64,000 nt of DNA from contig NZ_ML703256.1 in the NCBI RefSeq assembly GCF_008520305.1, forward strand, positions 58,815 through 122,814, written 5' to 3'. This DNA comes from Mesorhizobium sp. SARCC-RB16n (GTDB taxonomy: Bacteria; Pseudomonadota; Alphaproteobacteria; Rhizobiales; Rhizobiaceae). Under the pieces are notes generated by a model. That model ran no database searches. It was not told the DNA's origin and worked only from the letters and a program-made list of their open reading frames with translations. Position numbers and translations under genes: made by a program. This document shows positions 26,179 through 35,437 of the stretch, piece after piece. Position 1 is the first letter of the stretch. Each line of letters begins with the position of its first letter.

Positions 26179-26586
26179 CTAGCTCGCCGGCTTGATCGAC
26201 ACGCCCGCGCCGACGGGGACCTGGGTGCCATCCTGCAGCACAGCGATCAATCCGCTGCTGGCGAGCGTCACCGAAGCCACTATTCCGGTGGTCTTGCCGT
26301 CGGCCGACGTGATCGAGCGGCCGATGATCGCATCGGCCTGCGATAGCGCCGAGGACTGCATGATCTGGTCGAGCTTGGTGTTGGTCTGTACCGATTGCTC
26401 GACCTGCGAGAAGGTGGCGAGCTGGGCGACGTACTGCGTCGAATCCATCGGCTTGGTCGGATCCTGGTTCTTCATCTCGGCGATCAGAAGTTTCAGGAAC
26501 GAGTTGTAGTCGACAGCGGTCTTGGCGGTCTGCGTGGTGGTCTGGTTGGCGCCGGCCGGTATCGTCGTCGTCATGTCCACGGTCAT
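26179..26586 (-). CDS. flgD: Hook-capping protein FlgD (short form)
   Basis: A 135-residue scaffolding protein for hook assembly. The conserved N-terminal part NSFLKLLIAEMKNQDPTKPMDSTQYVAQLATFSQVEQSVQTN (about residues 28-70) is intact. The C-terminal Ig/tudor-like half of enteric FlgD (about 230 residues in total) is much reduced, as usual in rhizobia. The start at 26586 has GGGAG upstream and shares one base with the flbT stop (TAATG), showing tight coupling. Confidence 0.93.
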   Translation of the reverse strand: MTVDMTTTIPAGANQTTTQTAKTAVDYNSFLKLLIAEMKNQDPTKPMDSTQYVAQLATFSQVEQSVQTNTKLDQIMQSSALSQADAIIGRSITSADGKTTGIVASVTLASSGLIAVLQDGTQVPVGAGVSIKPAS

Positions 26587-27029
26587 TAGTATCGTGCTCC
26601 CACGGCCAGCGGGCGCGCGGCGCCCGGAACGTCGTCATTGCCGCCAAGCGCGCGGCGTTCGAGAGGATAAAGCGAACGGATCGCCTTCAAGGCCTCGTAG
26701 ATGTGATCCTCGCCGACCAAGCGGTCGATCTGTTTCAGCGCGTTGCCGATCTCGGCGTCTTCGAAACTTGCAATGAGCAGCGGCAGCGAGCGGCGGAACA
26801 TCTCGCGTGCTTCATCGGCACCAGCAGGGTTCATCAGCATGACCTGCACGATGAAATAGAGCTGCCGCAACGGCGTCGACGCCTCGTCTACCTGGATCAC
26901 ATGGCTCTCGAGCAGGAACTGCACGTCGTTCATCAGCTCGACGGTGACCTTGCGGTCGACGCGGATGACCGCGCCGTTGATGTAGATCTTCTCGTTGGGC
27001 TTCAGCGATATCTTAAGCGTGTTGGTCAT
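26586..27029 (-). CDS. flbT: Flagellin mRNA regulator FlbT
   Basis: A 147-residue cytoplasmic protein with the FlbT signature (LKISLKPNEKIYINGAVIRVDRKVTVELMNDVQFLLESHVIQ, about residues 5-46). In Caulobacter FlbT binds the flagellin 5' leader and blocks translation until the hook is complete; in Brucella it acts positively. Its start overlaps the flaF stop by four bases (ATGA). Both flagellin genes in this window carry leader hairpins that are candidate targets. Confidence 0.95.
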   Translation of the reverse strand: MTNTLKISLKPNEKIYINGAVIRVDRKVTVELMNDVQFLLESHVIQVDEASTPLRQLYFIVQVMLMNPAGADEAREMFRRSLPLLIASFEDAEIGNALKQIDRLVGEDHIYEALKAIRSLYPLERRALGGNDDVPGAARPLAVGARY

Positions 27030-27373
27030 TGAATGCCGTCGCGGATGATCTGGGAGACCTCGATCAGCCCCTCGAAATTGTCGGTGCGGCCCTGGCGGAC
27101 GTCCTCGGCCTCGCGCAGCAGCCACAGGCCGATCGAGATCAGGTTGGCGCGCAATTCCTTGGGGAGTGCATTGTCGCTGGAGCCAAGATCCTCGACGAAG
27201 GTGGTCCAGACGCGATTGGTGAAATGCAGCGCCTCCACCGCCTCCATCGATTGCTGGCCGGCCGCGGCGGCGGCCGACAGCATGTCGATCGAGCGGGTCA
27301 GGAGCTCCCGCTCACGGTCCTTGGCGTCCGTAACGGAGGTGCTTTGGACGTCGGCGTAGGAGAATTGGTACAT
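27026..27373 (-). CDS. flaF: Flagellin synthesis regulator FlaF
   Basis: A 115-residue helical protein typical of FlaF (YQFSYADVQSTSVTDAKDRERELLTRSIDMLSAAAAAG; later LWLLREAEDVRQGRTDNFEGLIEVSQIIRDG). In alphaproteobacteria FlaF works with FlbT in flagellin production and secretion, as an activator or secretion chaperone. It lies between flgL and flbT on the same strand and overlaps the latter. Confidence 0.94.
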   Translation of the reverse strand: MYQFSYADVQSTSVTDAKDRERELLTRSIDMLSAAAAAGQQSMEAVEALHFTNRVWTTFVEDLGSSDNALPKELRANLISIGLWLLREAEDVRQGRTDNFEGLIEVSQIIRDGIQ

Positions 27374-27405
27374 CGTTGGCTCTACCGTTCCGATTCAGAG
27401 TGCTT

Positions 27406-28449
27406 TCAGGTCAGGTAATTCAGCAGGCTGAGTTGCTGCAGGCGCGCCGTCAGAGCAAAGGACGTCTCGATATGCTGCGTCAAGTCGGCGACGCGGGTCG
27501 CGGCTTCCGCCGGATCGACGGCCTCGAGATCGAGGATGTGGCGCTCGAACAGGTCGACCTGCGTCTTCATGCGGTCGCTGGCGTCGGAGACCCGCTTCTG
27601 AACGATGCCGGTTTCGGACTGGACTTGGCCGATGCCACTCAGCGCCTCGCCGACCAGCAACTGGGAACGGCTGACAATCTTGTCTTTCGCCGCCTGGCTT
27701 ATGTTGGTGGACATCAGGCTCGAAACCATTGCCGCCGCCATCGCGAGCTTCCTGATACCATCGCTGTTGGCGCTGGTCGAGGTCGCGGTGGTTTCGTTGA
27801 GCGCAATGCGGCTGACGATCTGCTGGTCGGTGGCATTCGACATATTGGTTTGCCAGCCGGCGCCGAGGAACTGCGGCGTGACATCGTTGGTGATGAAGTC
27901 GTCCATCTGGGCGGCGGTGATGTTGGCGGCCGCCGGATCATCGGGCGTAAAGCCGAATTTGGCGACGAAGGAGGCATCGAAGGCAGCCTTGGCCGGCGAG
28001 CCGGCGGCCGTGAAATCGTTGATCGGCTTGACGTCGGTGTTGGTGCCGGCAAACAGATATTCGCCGTTGACGCTCGTGTTGAGGATCGAGGCAAGCTGCT
28101 GGATCGCCGTCTGGCCGGTCGATTGGGTCAGGCTGTCGGAGTTGTCGCCCGACGATGCGGTGGTCAGGCTGGACAGGAAAGTCTGCGCAACGCCGGAGAG
28201 CTGGCCGAGCGAAGTCTGGGTCGACGAAAGCCGGGCGGCGACCAGCCCGTTGGAATCGATGACCACGTTGAGCCGGTCGAGGTCACGCGAGAAGGTGACC
28301 GACTGGGCCGTGCGGCCGCCGAGCGCCAGGCCGACATCGGCGACTTTGCCGGTCGAGGATTCCTTGGTGGCTTTGACGAGGTCCGCCTGCATGCGCATCT
28401 GTTGGTAGCGCATGGCGTTGGAGAGGGCGGCCGAGGAGACTGAGGTCAT
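27406..28449 (-). CDS. flgL: Hook-filament junction protein FlgL (HAP3)
   Basis: A 347-residue flagellin-like protein exported by the flagellar type III system. Flagellin-type N-terminal helix SNAMRYQQMRMQADLVKATKESSTGKVADVGLALG, a C-terminal helix ending VADLTQHIETSFALTARLQQLSLLNYL, and a central QQLASILNTSVNGEYLFAGTNTDVKPI. It forms the ring between FlgK and the filament. The start at 28449 lies three bases past the flgK stop. Confidence 0.94.
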   Translation of the reverse strand: MTSVSSAALSNAMRYQQMRMQADLVKATKESSTGKVADVGLALGGRTAQSVTFSRDLDRLNVVIDSNGLVAARLSSTQTSLGQLSGVAQTFLSSLTTASSGDNSDSLTQSTGQTAIQQLASILNTSVNGEYLFAGTNTDVKPINDFTAAGSPAKAAFDASFVAKFGFTPDDPAAANITAAQMDDFITNDVTPQFLGAGWQTNMSNATDQQIVSRIALNETTATSTSANSDGIRKLAMAAAMVSSLMSTNISQAAKDKIVSRSQLLVGEALSGIGQVQSETGIVQKRVSDASDRMKTQVDLFERHILDLEAVDPAEAATRVADLTQHIETSFALTARLQQLSLLNYLT

Positions 28450-28452
28450 GGA

Positions 28453-29907
28453 TTATCCCACCGCGTTCAACAGGGCCGTCATCATGTCGTCGACGGTCTT
28501 CATCATCCGGGCCGACGCCTGATAGGTGTGCTCGAGGTCGAGCATCAGCGACATTTCCTGGTCGACATTGACGCCGGTCGCATTGGACAGCGCCTCGGCG
28601 CTGCGTTGTGCCAGCGCCTCCTTGGCATTCGATGCGGTCGAGGCCTGCTGGCGCATGCCCTGGAGCCAGCCGATCGAATTGGCGGCGTAGTCGGAAACGC
28701 TGGATGTCGCCGAAATCCCGGCGGCGGAATCGAATGTCATCGGCTGGTCGAGCCGGTCGCCATAGGCAACCAGGAGGCTGGAATAGGACGCGCCGCCGCT
28801 GGTGTTGGCGACGTAGGCCGCGCCGTTGGCGCCGCCGTCGCGCAGCAATGTCGGATTGCCGCCAGCGCTTGGATCCATCGCCGCATTGATGCTGATCGAA
28901 CCGGCCAGGCCGTTGACCAGCGTGCCCGCGGCCGGCACGGCCGGCGCTCCGGACCAGGTGAAGAGGCCGGCGGCGTTGGGCATCGAGGGCGCGGTCTCGG
29001 CAAAGGCCGTGATCAGGCCGCGCGCGGTCTCGTCGAGCTGGCTTTGCATGGTCGAGGCGACGTCGTCGCGCAGTAGCAGCAGGCCGGCAAGCTTGCCGCT
29101 GGCGCTGGTGTTGCCGCTGGCTCCCGCCGAGACGGGGACGTTGTCGATATAGACGGTGTTGCCGGCGGCTCCGGCGGCATAGCCGGCGGACGGCGTGAAG
29201 CTCACCGTGCGCGGTATGGTCTCGAACAATGTGGTGCCGTCACCCGTGGTGATGACCATGTCATTGTCGCCGCGCGTGAAGGTCGAGACCGGCACATAGT
29301 CGGCGATCTTCTTCAGCAGTGCATCGCGCTGATCGAGCGCGTCCGAAACGTCGGTGCCGGAACGGGTTCCGGAAATGACGGCCTGGTTGGCGTCCTGGAA
29401 CTGGCTGAGCAGCGAGTTCAGATCCTTGACCGCCGTGTCGATCTGACCGTCGGTCTGGGTGCGGAAAGCCTGAATGGCCTGGGAGCCTTCATTGAGCGAG
29501 CGCACGACCTGCCTGGCGGCGTCGATGACCGTGGAGCCGAGATTCTGGTTGGACGGCGAGGTGGCGTAGAGCTGCAGCTGCTGCTGCAGGTTGGCGATGG
29601 CGGTCGAGGGCGAAGACGCATTGTCGACGCCGTTGACCGCCACATCCAGCTGATCCATGCCGCTGTAGAGCGCGTTCTGGCCGCTATAGGCCGACAGTGC
29701 GCCAAGGTTCTGGCGAAACAGCAGGTCGTTGGTCACCCGCTGGATATCGACCACCCGGGCGCCCGGCGTCGTACTGCTGACGACGGCGATCCGGCGCGTG
29801 TAGTCCGAATTGGAGGCGTCCGAGACGTTGCGCGAGACAACACTGGTCTGCCGCGAGGTAGCCAGAAGCGCCGATTGGGCGATGCTCAGTGCGGAGGAAA
29901 GCGACAT
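28453..29907 (-). CDS. flgK: Hook-associated protein FlgK (HAP1)
   Basis: A 484-residue axial protein. N-terminal SSALSIAQSALLATSRQTSVVSRNVSDASNSDYTRRIAVV is the rod/hook family motif (about residues 3-42). The C-terminal VDQEMSLMLDLEHTYQASARMMKTVDDMMTALLNAVG is the coiled-coil partner. It lacks cysteine in the regions inspected, usual for exported axial proteins. It follows flgE and precedes flgL, as in other rhizobia. Confidence 0.95.
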   Translation of the reverse strand: MSLSSALSIAQSALLATSRQTSVVSRNVSDASNSDYTRRIAVVSSTTPGARVVDIQRVTNDLLFRQNLGALSAYSGQNALYSGMDQLDVAVNGVDNASSPSTAIANLQQQLQLYATSPSNQNLGSTVIDAARQVVRSLNEGSQAIQAFRTQTDGQIDTAVKDLNSLLSQFQDANQAVISGTRSGTDVSDALDQRDALLKKIADYVPVSTFTRGDNDMVITTGDGTTLFETIPRTVSFTPSAGYAAGAAGNTVYIDNVPVSAGASGNTSASGKLAGLLLLRDDVASTMQSQLDETARGLITAFAETAPSMPNAAGLFTWSGAPAVPAAGTLVNGLAGSISINAAMDPSAGGNPTLLRDGGANGAAYVANTSGGASYSSLLVAYGDRLDQPMTFDSAAGISATSSVSDYAANSIGWLQGMRQQASTASNAKEALAQRSAEALSNATGVNVDQEMSLMLDLEHTYQASARMMKTVDDMMTALLNAVG

Positions 29908-29934
29908 GCTGGTCTTTCACGGGCAAAGCCCGGT

Positions 29935-31194
29935 TTATCTCTTCAGGTTGACAAGGACGTCCATCAGATCGGAACCGGTCTGGAAGACTTTCGAATTGGC
30001 GGTGTAACTGCGCTGGGCCGCGATCATGTCGGTCAATTCCTCGGCGATATCGACGTTGGAATTTTCGAGCGCGCCGGAAATGATCGAGCCAAGCTTGCCT
30101 TCATTGGCAAAGCCGACACGGATCGCACCGGAGTCGGTGCCTTGCGCATAGACGTTGCCCGGCAGCGCCTTGAGCTGGTCGGGGCTTTGCACGTCGGCCA
30201 GCGGAATTTTATAGAGCGGCTTGGAAGTGCCGTCCTTGTACTGGGCGTAGATGGTGCCGTCCTTGCTGATCTGCACCTTGTCGATGGTGCTCGGCGCGTT
30301 GCCGTTGACCTGGGCGTCGGTGACGGTGAAGCCGGTGCCGAGCTGGGTCAGCTTCGAAAGATCGAGGTCGAGGCTGGCGCCGCCCGGCACGGTGAATGAA
30401 ACGTCGGTGGGGGCGCCGGTAAGCTTGCCGGTAGTGGTATCGAAGGTCAGGTTGGCCGTGCCCAGTGCACCGCCGGCAGCGTAGGGGAAGCCAGTTCCGG
30501 CCGTTGCCTTCGATTGGTCGAAGACCGCCACCTCCCAGGTGCCGGCACCGGTGTTGGTGAAATAGACGTCGAGCAGCTTCTTGTTGCCGAGATTGTCATA
30601 GGCGACCATCGACGATTTCGAAGTATACTGCGCGCCCGCCGAGTTCGTGCTGGGCAGGTTGCCGGCAGCGACCGGTGTCGCACCTGCCGGCAGATTGCCG
30701 CTGAAATTACCCTGGGTGCTCGGCGTTGCGGTCAGTCCCTGGTCGGAGATGACAACCGGCTCGAGGCCTTCGAAGCCGTTCACCGTCGCTGCCGGCGTGC
30801 CATTGGCGTAGCTGTAGGCCATCAGCTGGAAACCGGCGGCATTGACCAGCCGGCCCTGTGCATCGGGAACGAAGGCGCCGGCGCGGGTCAGGAAAGGCGT
30901 GCCGCTCGGATCCTGCACGACGAAGAATCCGTCGCCGCTGACGGCAAGGTCGGAGACCGAGGTCGTGTATTGAAGCACGCCCGGATCGCTCACCGCCTGG
31001 CGGATCGTGGTGGTGACGCCGCCGGAATTATAGGCGCCGCCGGTCGACGGCATGATCAGCGTCGAGAATTCGGCCGAGGACCGCTTGTAGCCGGTGGTGT
31101 CGGAGTTGGCGATGTTGTCGGCTGTCGTCGACAGGCGGTTTGCCTGGGCGTTCATGCCGGAAACGCCGGTCCGCATCATTCCGTAGAGGCTCAT
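29935..31194 (-). CDS. flgE: Flagellar hook protein FlgE
   Basis: A 419-residue hook subunit. N-terminal MSLYGMMRTGVSGMNAQANRLSTTADNIANSDTTGYKRSSAEF (axial family motif), the central ISKDGTIYAQYKDGTSKPLYKIPLADV, and C-terminal GALENSNVDIAEELTDMIAAQRSYTANSKVFQTGSDLMDVLVNLKR. The ATG at 31194 has GGAG upstream. It is the first gene of flgE-flgK-flgL-flaF-flbT-flgD-fliQ, immediately downstream of the regulator gene rem. Confidence 0.96.
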   Translation of the reverse strand: MSLYGMMRTGVSGMNAQANRLSTTADNIANSDTTGYKRSSAEFSTLIMPSTGGAYNSGGVTTTIRQAVSDPGVLQYTTSVSDLAVSGDGFFVVQDPSGTPFLTRAGAFVPDAQGRLVNAAGFQLMAYSYANGTPAATVNGFEGLEPVVISDQGLTATPSTQGNFSGNLPAGATPVAAGNLPSTNSAGAQYTSKSSMVAYDNLGNKKLLDVYFTNTGAGTWEVAVFDQSKATAGTGFPYAAGGALGTANLTFDTTTGKLTGAPTDVSFTVPGGASLDLDLSKLTQLGTGFTVTDAQVNGNAPSTIDKVQISKDGTIYAQYKDGTSKPLYKIPLADVQSPDQLKALPGNVYAQGTDSGAIRVGFANEGKLGSIISGALENSNVDIAEELTDMIAAQRSYTANSKVFQTGSDLMDVLVNLKR

Positions 31195-31273
31195 CGAGAT
31201 GTCTCCGCAATATCCATGCCACTGGCTTCGAGGCTACGCGTCCTGTCTTGCGCGAGGCTGGCGCGGTGCCGCA

Positions 31274-31942
31274 TCAGAACACGAGCCGGTAGCCGAGGAA
31301 GCGCTTGGAATCGATCGGGTCGGTGCCCAGCTTTTCGCGCAGTTTCTTGCGCAACTTGCTGATGTGGCTTTCCACCACGTTCTCCTCGACCTCTTCGTCG
31401 AAGATGCCGTAGATGGCGTTGAACACCTGGGTCTTGGTGACGCGGCGGCCGCGATTGCTCGCCAGATATTCCAGGATACGGCGCTCGCGGCGCGGCAAGG
31501 GCAGCGGCTGGCCGTCGATCTCGGGATCGCGGCCGTCCATGAAGATGCGCATGGCGCCGATCTCGGTATAGGCGACGTCCTCGCTGGCGCGTCGGCGGAT
31601 GGCGGTGATCCGAGCCAGGATTTCGCGGATGTGCACCGGCTTGCGGATGACGTCGTCGACCCCGCTCTCGAACAACCTGAGCGTGTTTTCCAGCGAATGC
31701 TGCTCACTGAGCGCAATGACCGGAGCTCCGGTGCGGTCGCGGATCTGGCGCGGCGAGATAGCGCCGTCACGACAGTCGCCGATCAAGAAGGCCCGTACCG
31801 AGCGCAGATCGGTGTCGGCGGCCGAGTTGACCCACTCGCCGAATTCGCCCGGCGCGAAACCGGCGCAGGCGATCCCCTCGCGGTCAAAAAGTGAATTATA
31901 GCCCTCAGTTACGAGCTCTCGCTCGTCAACGATAACGATCAT
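31274..31942 (-). CDS. rem: Orphan OmpR-type response regulator Rem / FtcR, flagellar class II activator
   Basis: A 222-residue protein. A receiver domain ([19 protein letters not shown]...) has an acidic pair at residues 6-7, a candidate phospho-Asp in FLIGDC, Ser in VIALSE and Lys in VIRKPVH. A winged-helix domain follows ([54 protein letters not shown]). It closely resembles Rem of Sinorhizobium and FtcR of Brucella, which act below VisNR to switch on motility genes. No partner kinase is nearby. The ATG at 31942 is chosen because the domain starts there. Confidence 0.95.
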   Translation of the reverse strand: MIVIVDERELVTEGYNSLFDREGIACAGFAPGEFGEWVNSAADTDLRSVRAFLIGDCRDGAISPRQIRDRTGAPVIALSEQHSLENTLRLFESGVDDVIRKPVHIREILARITAIRRRASEDVAYTEIGAMRIFMDGRDPEIDGQPLPLPRRERRILEYLASNRGRRVTKTQVFNAIYGIFDEEVEENVVESHISKLRKKLREKLGTDPIDSKRFLGYRLVF

Positions 31943-32164
31943 CGGCCCCGCCTCCGAATCAGCACATTTGCCCCGTGGGGAAAGGCGTATCCGCTGCCGG
32001 GAATCCTGAACAACCGTCATTTCTTGTAACTAGTTTCTTGGGAGTCAGGAATCGTATCGGTTGCATTAGCGTGCAGCCAGATATGCTTGCGGGTGAAAGT
32101 CTTGACCAAGTCGTACCGGCCGCTTCGCAGCCAGGGTCTGACGTATTAGAAGCAGAAAATGCGC

Positions 32165-32755
32165 TTAAGGGTTGCAGAAGCCGCGAGCATTCGCGGTCCA
32201 TTTGCCAAAGCCGGTGGCGACCATGTTGGCGATCACCCTGCAGACGTAGACCTTCTGCGCCGGATCGTTGTCGGGACCCGCATGATAGCGGGCGACGGCC
32301 ATCGACCAGGTCTCGTGGCGAGCATGCAGGCTGGCAAGGAAGCGTGCCGCGTAGTCGACGTTCTGGCGTGGGTCCAGCATGTCCTCAACGCTGCGGAAAT
32401 GCGAGGCATGGTAGTGATGGTTGATCTGCATGCAGCCGAGGTCGATCAGCGTCTTGCCCTCGCGCTGGGCGTTGGCGAAGGCGGCAAGCGCTTCGATCCG
32501 ACTTCTCGGGAAGACTGCTTTTCCCTCTATATTCAAGGCGTTGGGCTGAAGACTGCCTTTGTTGCCGGTTTCCGTCAACCCGACGGCGTAGAGGATGCCG
32601 GCGGGCACGCCATAGCGGTCGGCGGCGCGCAGGATCTCGGGTTCGCAAGGATTGGTGGCGGCGCCGGCGCTGCTCGCGAGACTAGATAAATATATCGCCG
32701 CCAGCGCGCTCGCGAGAAGGCGAAGCGGCGCGGCCGTGTGCTTGCGCATCATCAT
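32165..32755 (-). CDS. Flagellar-cluster lytic transglycosylase (SLT domain; SltF-like)
   Basis: A 196-residue protein. Signal peptide (about residues 1-32), then an SLT fold with catalytic Glu in GLTETGNKG (about residue 60), the GCMQINHHYH motif (about 107) and AVARYHAGP (about 154). It would cut peptidoglycan in the periplasm to let the rod through; FlgJ here has no hydrolase domain. The ATG at 32755 has AAGGGG upstream and lies inside the 3' end of fliK (74-base out-of-frame overlap). The same position between fliK/motD and rem is occupied by a homologue in Sinorhizobium. Confidence 0.87.
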   Translation of the reverse strand: MMMRKHTAAPLRLLASALAAIYLSSLASSAGAATNPCEPEILRAADRYGVPAGILYAVGLTETGNKGSLQPNALNIEGKAVFPRSRIEALAAFANAQREGKTLIDLGCMQINHHYHASHFRSVEDMLDPRQNVDYAARFLASLHARHETWSMAVARYHAGPDNDPAQKVYVCRVIANMVATGFGKWTANARGFCNP

Positions 32756-34058
32756 GGCTACCCCTTGCGGATTGCTGACCCGACTGCTGGCCGCCGGCTC
32801 CGCCATTGCCGCCGCCCGAATTTCCGGGTTGAAAGGAGGATGGATCGCGGCCGGGTGCTGCGCTGACGGAAGCGGTTGTATCCGTCCGGGTTGTAGAGGG
32901 AACTGCTACCGAGGGTTGCAGAATGGTGACCTTGTCGACCTCGAAGCCGAGCCCGCGCAGCGACTTCACGATCGCCTCGCTGTCGCTGGAAAGCCGGCGA
33001 TAGGCATCGTGTGTTTCTGGTTTCAACTCAATCGACAGTTGTTCTCCCGAGAGCCGAAGATGGGCCGTGACCATGCCCAGTTCGGCCGGGTGAAGTTCGA
33101 TCTTCAACACATGTGTCGGAACGGCAACAGAGCCCGTCAACTGAGCGGTCGCGGAAGCCGTGGAAAGCGCCTGGTTCGGACCGCCATCGGCTGAAATGGC
33201 GCCGATCACGTTGAGGGCTGCCTGGCTCATCGGCGCCTGCGGCGGCGCAGGAAAGCTGCGTTCGGAAACCACGTCGATGCGTGCCGTCGTCGACTGCTGT
33301 TTTCCCGGCTCGGACCGCAATGAGGACTGAAGGTCGGCGACGGATTTCAGCTGCGGCGGCGCTTGTTTCGTCTCCACGCCCGGCACCTCTATTGGCGCCT
33401 CGGGCAGGGGGCCGGCCGCGATCGTATTGTCGTGTCTTGGCGCGCCTGCCGCATCGCGGACGAGCTGACCGTCTAGTTTCGTCAGCGGCCCGTCGACGAG
33501 CGATACGCGCTCAGGCTTGGACATGGGTTCGAGACCGTCACTCCCGGCGGCGGATTTCTGTCGATAGACCTTCGACGGAAGCTGCCCAATGACAGCCGCG
33601 CCCTGTCCTGTTTCGCTCGCGGTCGAGTCGGCCGACTTGGCCGATGTCGAGAAATGCCGCAGGTCATGAAACGCCATCAGCAGCGGCAGATGCCCGTCGA
33701 GCGGCGGTGCGCCCGATTCGGCGGCCTGCGCGTCGGCATCGGCATCCTCCGTCCCGGCGTCCTTGCCGTCCTTCATGGATTTCGCGGCAGGCGATCCGGT
33801 CGGCGTGGTCCTTGCCTTCCAGGCGGGCATCGGTTCATCCTCGCCAGCGTTTGCCGCAAGGCCAGCGGCAAGCCTGCTCCAACGCGGATCGCGAGAGCTT
33901 GCCTCGGCCGGTGGCTGCTTTTCCGAATTGGCAGGGCTCGGGCTGCCATGCACCATCTTGCCGAAACCGGTGTCGTCATTCTTTCCGGGCGCGGCCGGCT
34001 GCTCGGCCGTGCGCGCGGCTGTAACTCCTGGCAGGGCCGGGCCGAGGCTGGGGGTCAT
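32682..34058 (-). CDS. fliK: Hook-length control protein FliK (MotD)
   Basis: A 458-residue protein, long and low-complexity, rich in Ala/Pro/Ser/Gln. It has a conserved C-terminal switch domain, VLKIELHPAELGMVTAHLRLSGEQLSIELKPETHDAYRRLSSDSEAIVKSLRGLGFEVDKVTI (about residues 315-380), the FliK hallmark. It is exported during hook growth and triggers the substrate switch at FlhB; the rhizobial protein was first called MotD. The start overlaps the motC stop by four bases. Its Gly/Gln/Ser-rich tail is encoded in the overlap with the transglycosylase gene. Confidence 0.9.
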   Translation of the reverse strand: MTPSLGPALPGVTAARTAEQPAAPGKNDDTGFGKMVHGSPSPANSEKQPPAEASSRDPRWSRLAAGLAANAGEDEPMPAWKARTTPTGSPAAKSMKDGKDAGTEDADADAQAAESGAPPLDGHLPLLMAFHDLRHFSTSAKSADSTASETGQGAAVIGQLPSKVYRQKSAAGSDGLEPMSKPERVSLVDGPLTKLDGQLVRDAAGAPRHDNTIAAGPLPEAPIEVPGVETKQAPPQLKSVADLQSSLRSEPGKQQSTTARIDVVSERSFPAPPQAPMSQAALNVIGAISADGGPNQALSTASATAQLTGSVAVPTHVLKIELHPAELGMVTAHLRLSGEQLSIELKPETHDAYRRLSSDSEAIVKSLRGLGFEVDKVTILQPSVAVPSTTRTDTTASVSAAPGRDPSSFQPGNSGGGNGGAGGQQSGQQSARGSHDDAQAHGRAASPSRERAGGDIFI

Positions 34059-35437
34059 TTCGGGGCGGCTCCAAGCATCTGGTCGATCAGGTCGAGCTGT
34101 CGACGGGTTTTTGTCACGGCGGCGTCGGTCGGGTCTGTCGTGTCGGTGCCGGACGAGGTCGCTGGCGCCAATGCCGGCAGGACGGTTGCCGCGTCGGTTG
34201 CGGTTACGGTTGCGGGCGCGGGTGCGCTCGGCGCAGCCGGCGCCGCGTCCAGGGATGGCGCAACGGCCGGCTGTTCGGAGACGGCGCCCTCGACAGGCGG
34301 CAATCCGGCGGCATCGGTGGTCGACGCGGCCGCAAGCTCGGGTCCGGGCGATGGCACGACCGACGCGGGCGTCAGATTTGCGGCCGGAACTGAGGCAGGC
34401 GGCGCCACCACTTCGCCGGCGATGGCCTTGGCCGCGTCGAGCAAGGCGCGGTCGCCGTCCGACAATTTGCTGCGGTCGATCTTGCCCAGTTTGGCGCGCA
34501 CGTCGTCGATGGTATCGGAGGTCACCGTGGACAGGCTGGAATAGAGCAGGGCGCGCGGATCGCCCTGATTGGTGTTGCCGTCGCGACCCTGTTCGGCGCG
34601 TGCCGATGCGAAGGCCGACAAGTCGCTCATGCCGTCGATCGCGGCACGGCGAGCGATGCGCAGATAGATGACCTTCTCGCGCTCGGGATCCATCATCGAG
34701 GTGATGTCGGCAAGCTTGTCCTGGCTAATCGACATATGCAGTGCGATGACGCCGGAGACGAAGGAATCGGCGAACTGGCTGGCATAGGGCGAATAGAGAT
34801 AGCGCTCGACATACTGGGTGGAGGCAAGCGCGAACCGTGCCGCGTCGCCTTGCGTCACGGCAATGCCCACCGAGCGCCGCAGGGCTGCTTCCTCGACCAG
34901 AGTTCCGGGGCTGAGGAGCCTGGCCTCGTCGAGCAGCGTGAGCGCGGCCGCCGGCTGATCCGTAGCAAGCAGTGACCCTTTGACCAAAGCGAGGAACGCG
35001 CCGAGGTCGCCTGGCAGGGCCATCGGGTCGATCGGCCTCAGGGCTTCGATCGCCTCGCCGGGCCGGCCGTTCAGATAGTCGATCACACCTTTGGCTATGG
35101 CAAGGTTCCGCGGATCGGAGGCGGCCCGCGATACGGCCGCCTCGACGGTTACCGGATTGCCGCCGCTCATGCCGTAGACCAGGAGCGCGCGAAAATTCTT
35201 GGGGTCCTTGAAATCCTCGGCATCCGCCGCGCGCAACCGCGCATCGGTCATCTCGAGCAGCTTGGCCTGCATCGGCATCGCGGCGTGATCGCCGGCCGCG
35301 ATGCGGTCCTGGACAAGCTGCAACGAGCGCACCAGCTGGTAAGGCTGCAGCGTGTCCTGAGCGAGGCCCGCCGACGGATACGCCGCGGCCAGCAAAAACA
35401 GGCCCGTCAGGCGGCTGGTCAGCGCCGCCCGCTTCAT
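34055..35437 (-). CDS. motC: Periplasmic motility protein MotC
   Basis: A 460-residue exported protein. Signal peptide about 1-26 (ending AGLAQ), then a helical-repeat domain to about 340 (LQPYQLVRSLQLVQDRIAAGDHAAMPMQAKLLEMTDARLRAADAEDFKDPKNFRALLVYGMSGGNP...), and a Pro/Ala/Thr-rich C-terminal tail. In Sinorhizobium MotC binds the periplasmic part of MotB and is needed for torque; its folding needs MotE. Start and stop both overlap the neighbouring genes by four bases (motB upstream, fliK downstream). Confidence 0.92.
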   Translation of the reverse strand: MKRAALTSRLTGLFLLAAAYPSAGLAQDTLQPYQLVRSLQLVQDRIAAGDHAAMPMQAKLLEMTDARLRAADAEDFKDPKNFRALLVYGMSGGNPVTVEAAVSRAASDPRNLAIAKGVIDYLNGRPGEAIEALRPIDPMALPGDLGAFLALVKGSLLATDQPAAALTLLDEARLLSPGTLVEEAALRRSVGIAVTQGDAARFALASTQYVERYLYSPYASQFADSFVSGVIALHMSISQDKLADITSMMDPEREKVIYLRIARRAAIDGMSDLSAFASARAEQGRDGNTNQGDPRALLYSSLSTVTSDTIDDVRAKLGKIDRSKLSDGDRALLDAAKAIAGEVVAPPASVPAANLTPASVVPSPGPELAAASTTDAAGLPPVEGAVSEQPAVAPSLDAAPAAPSAPAPATVTATDAATVLPALAPATSSGTDTTDPTDAAVTKTRRQLDLIDQMLGAAPK

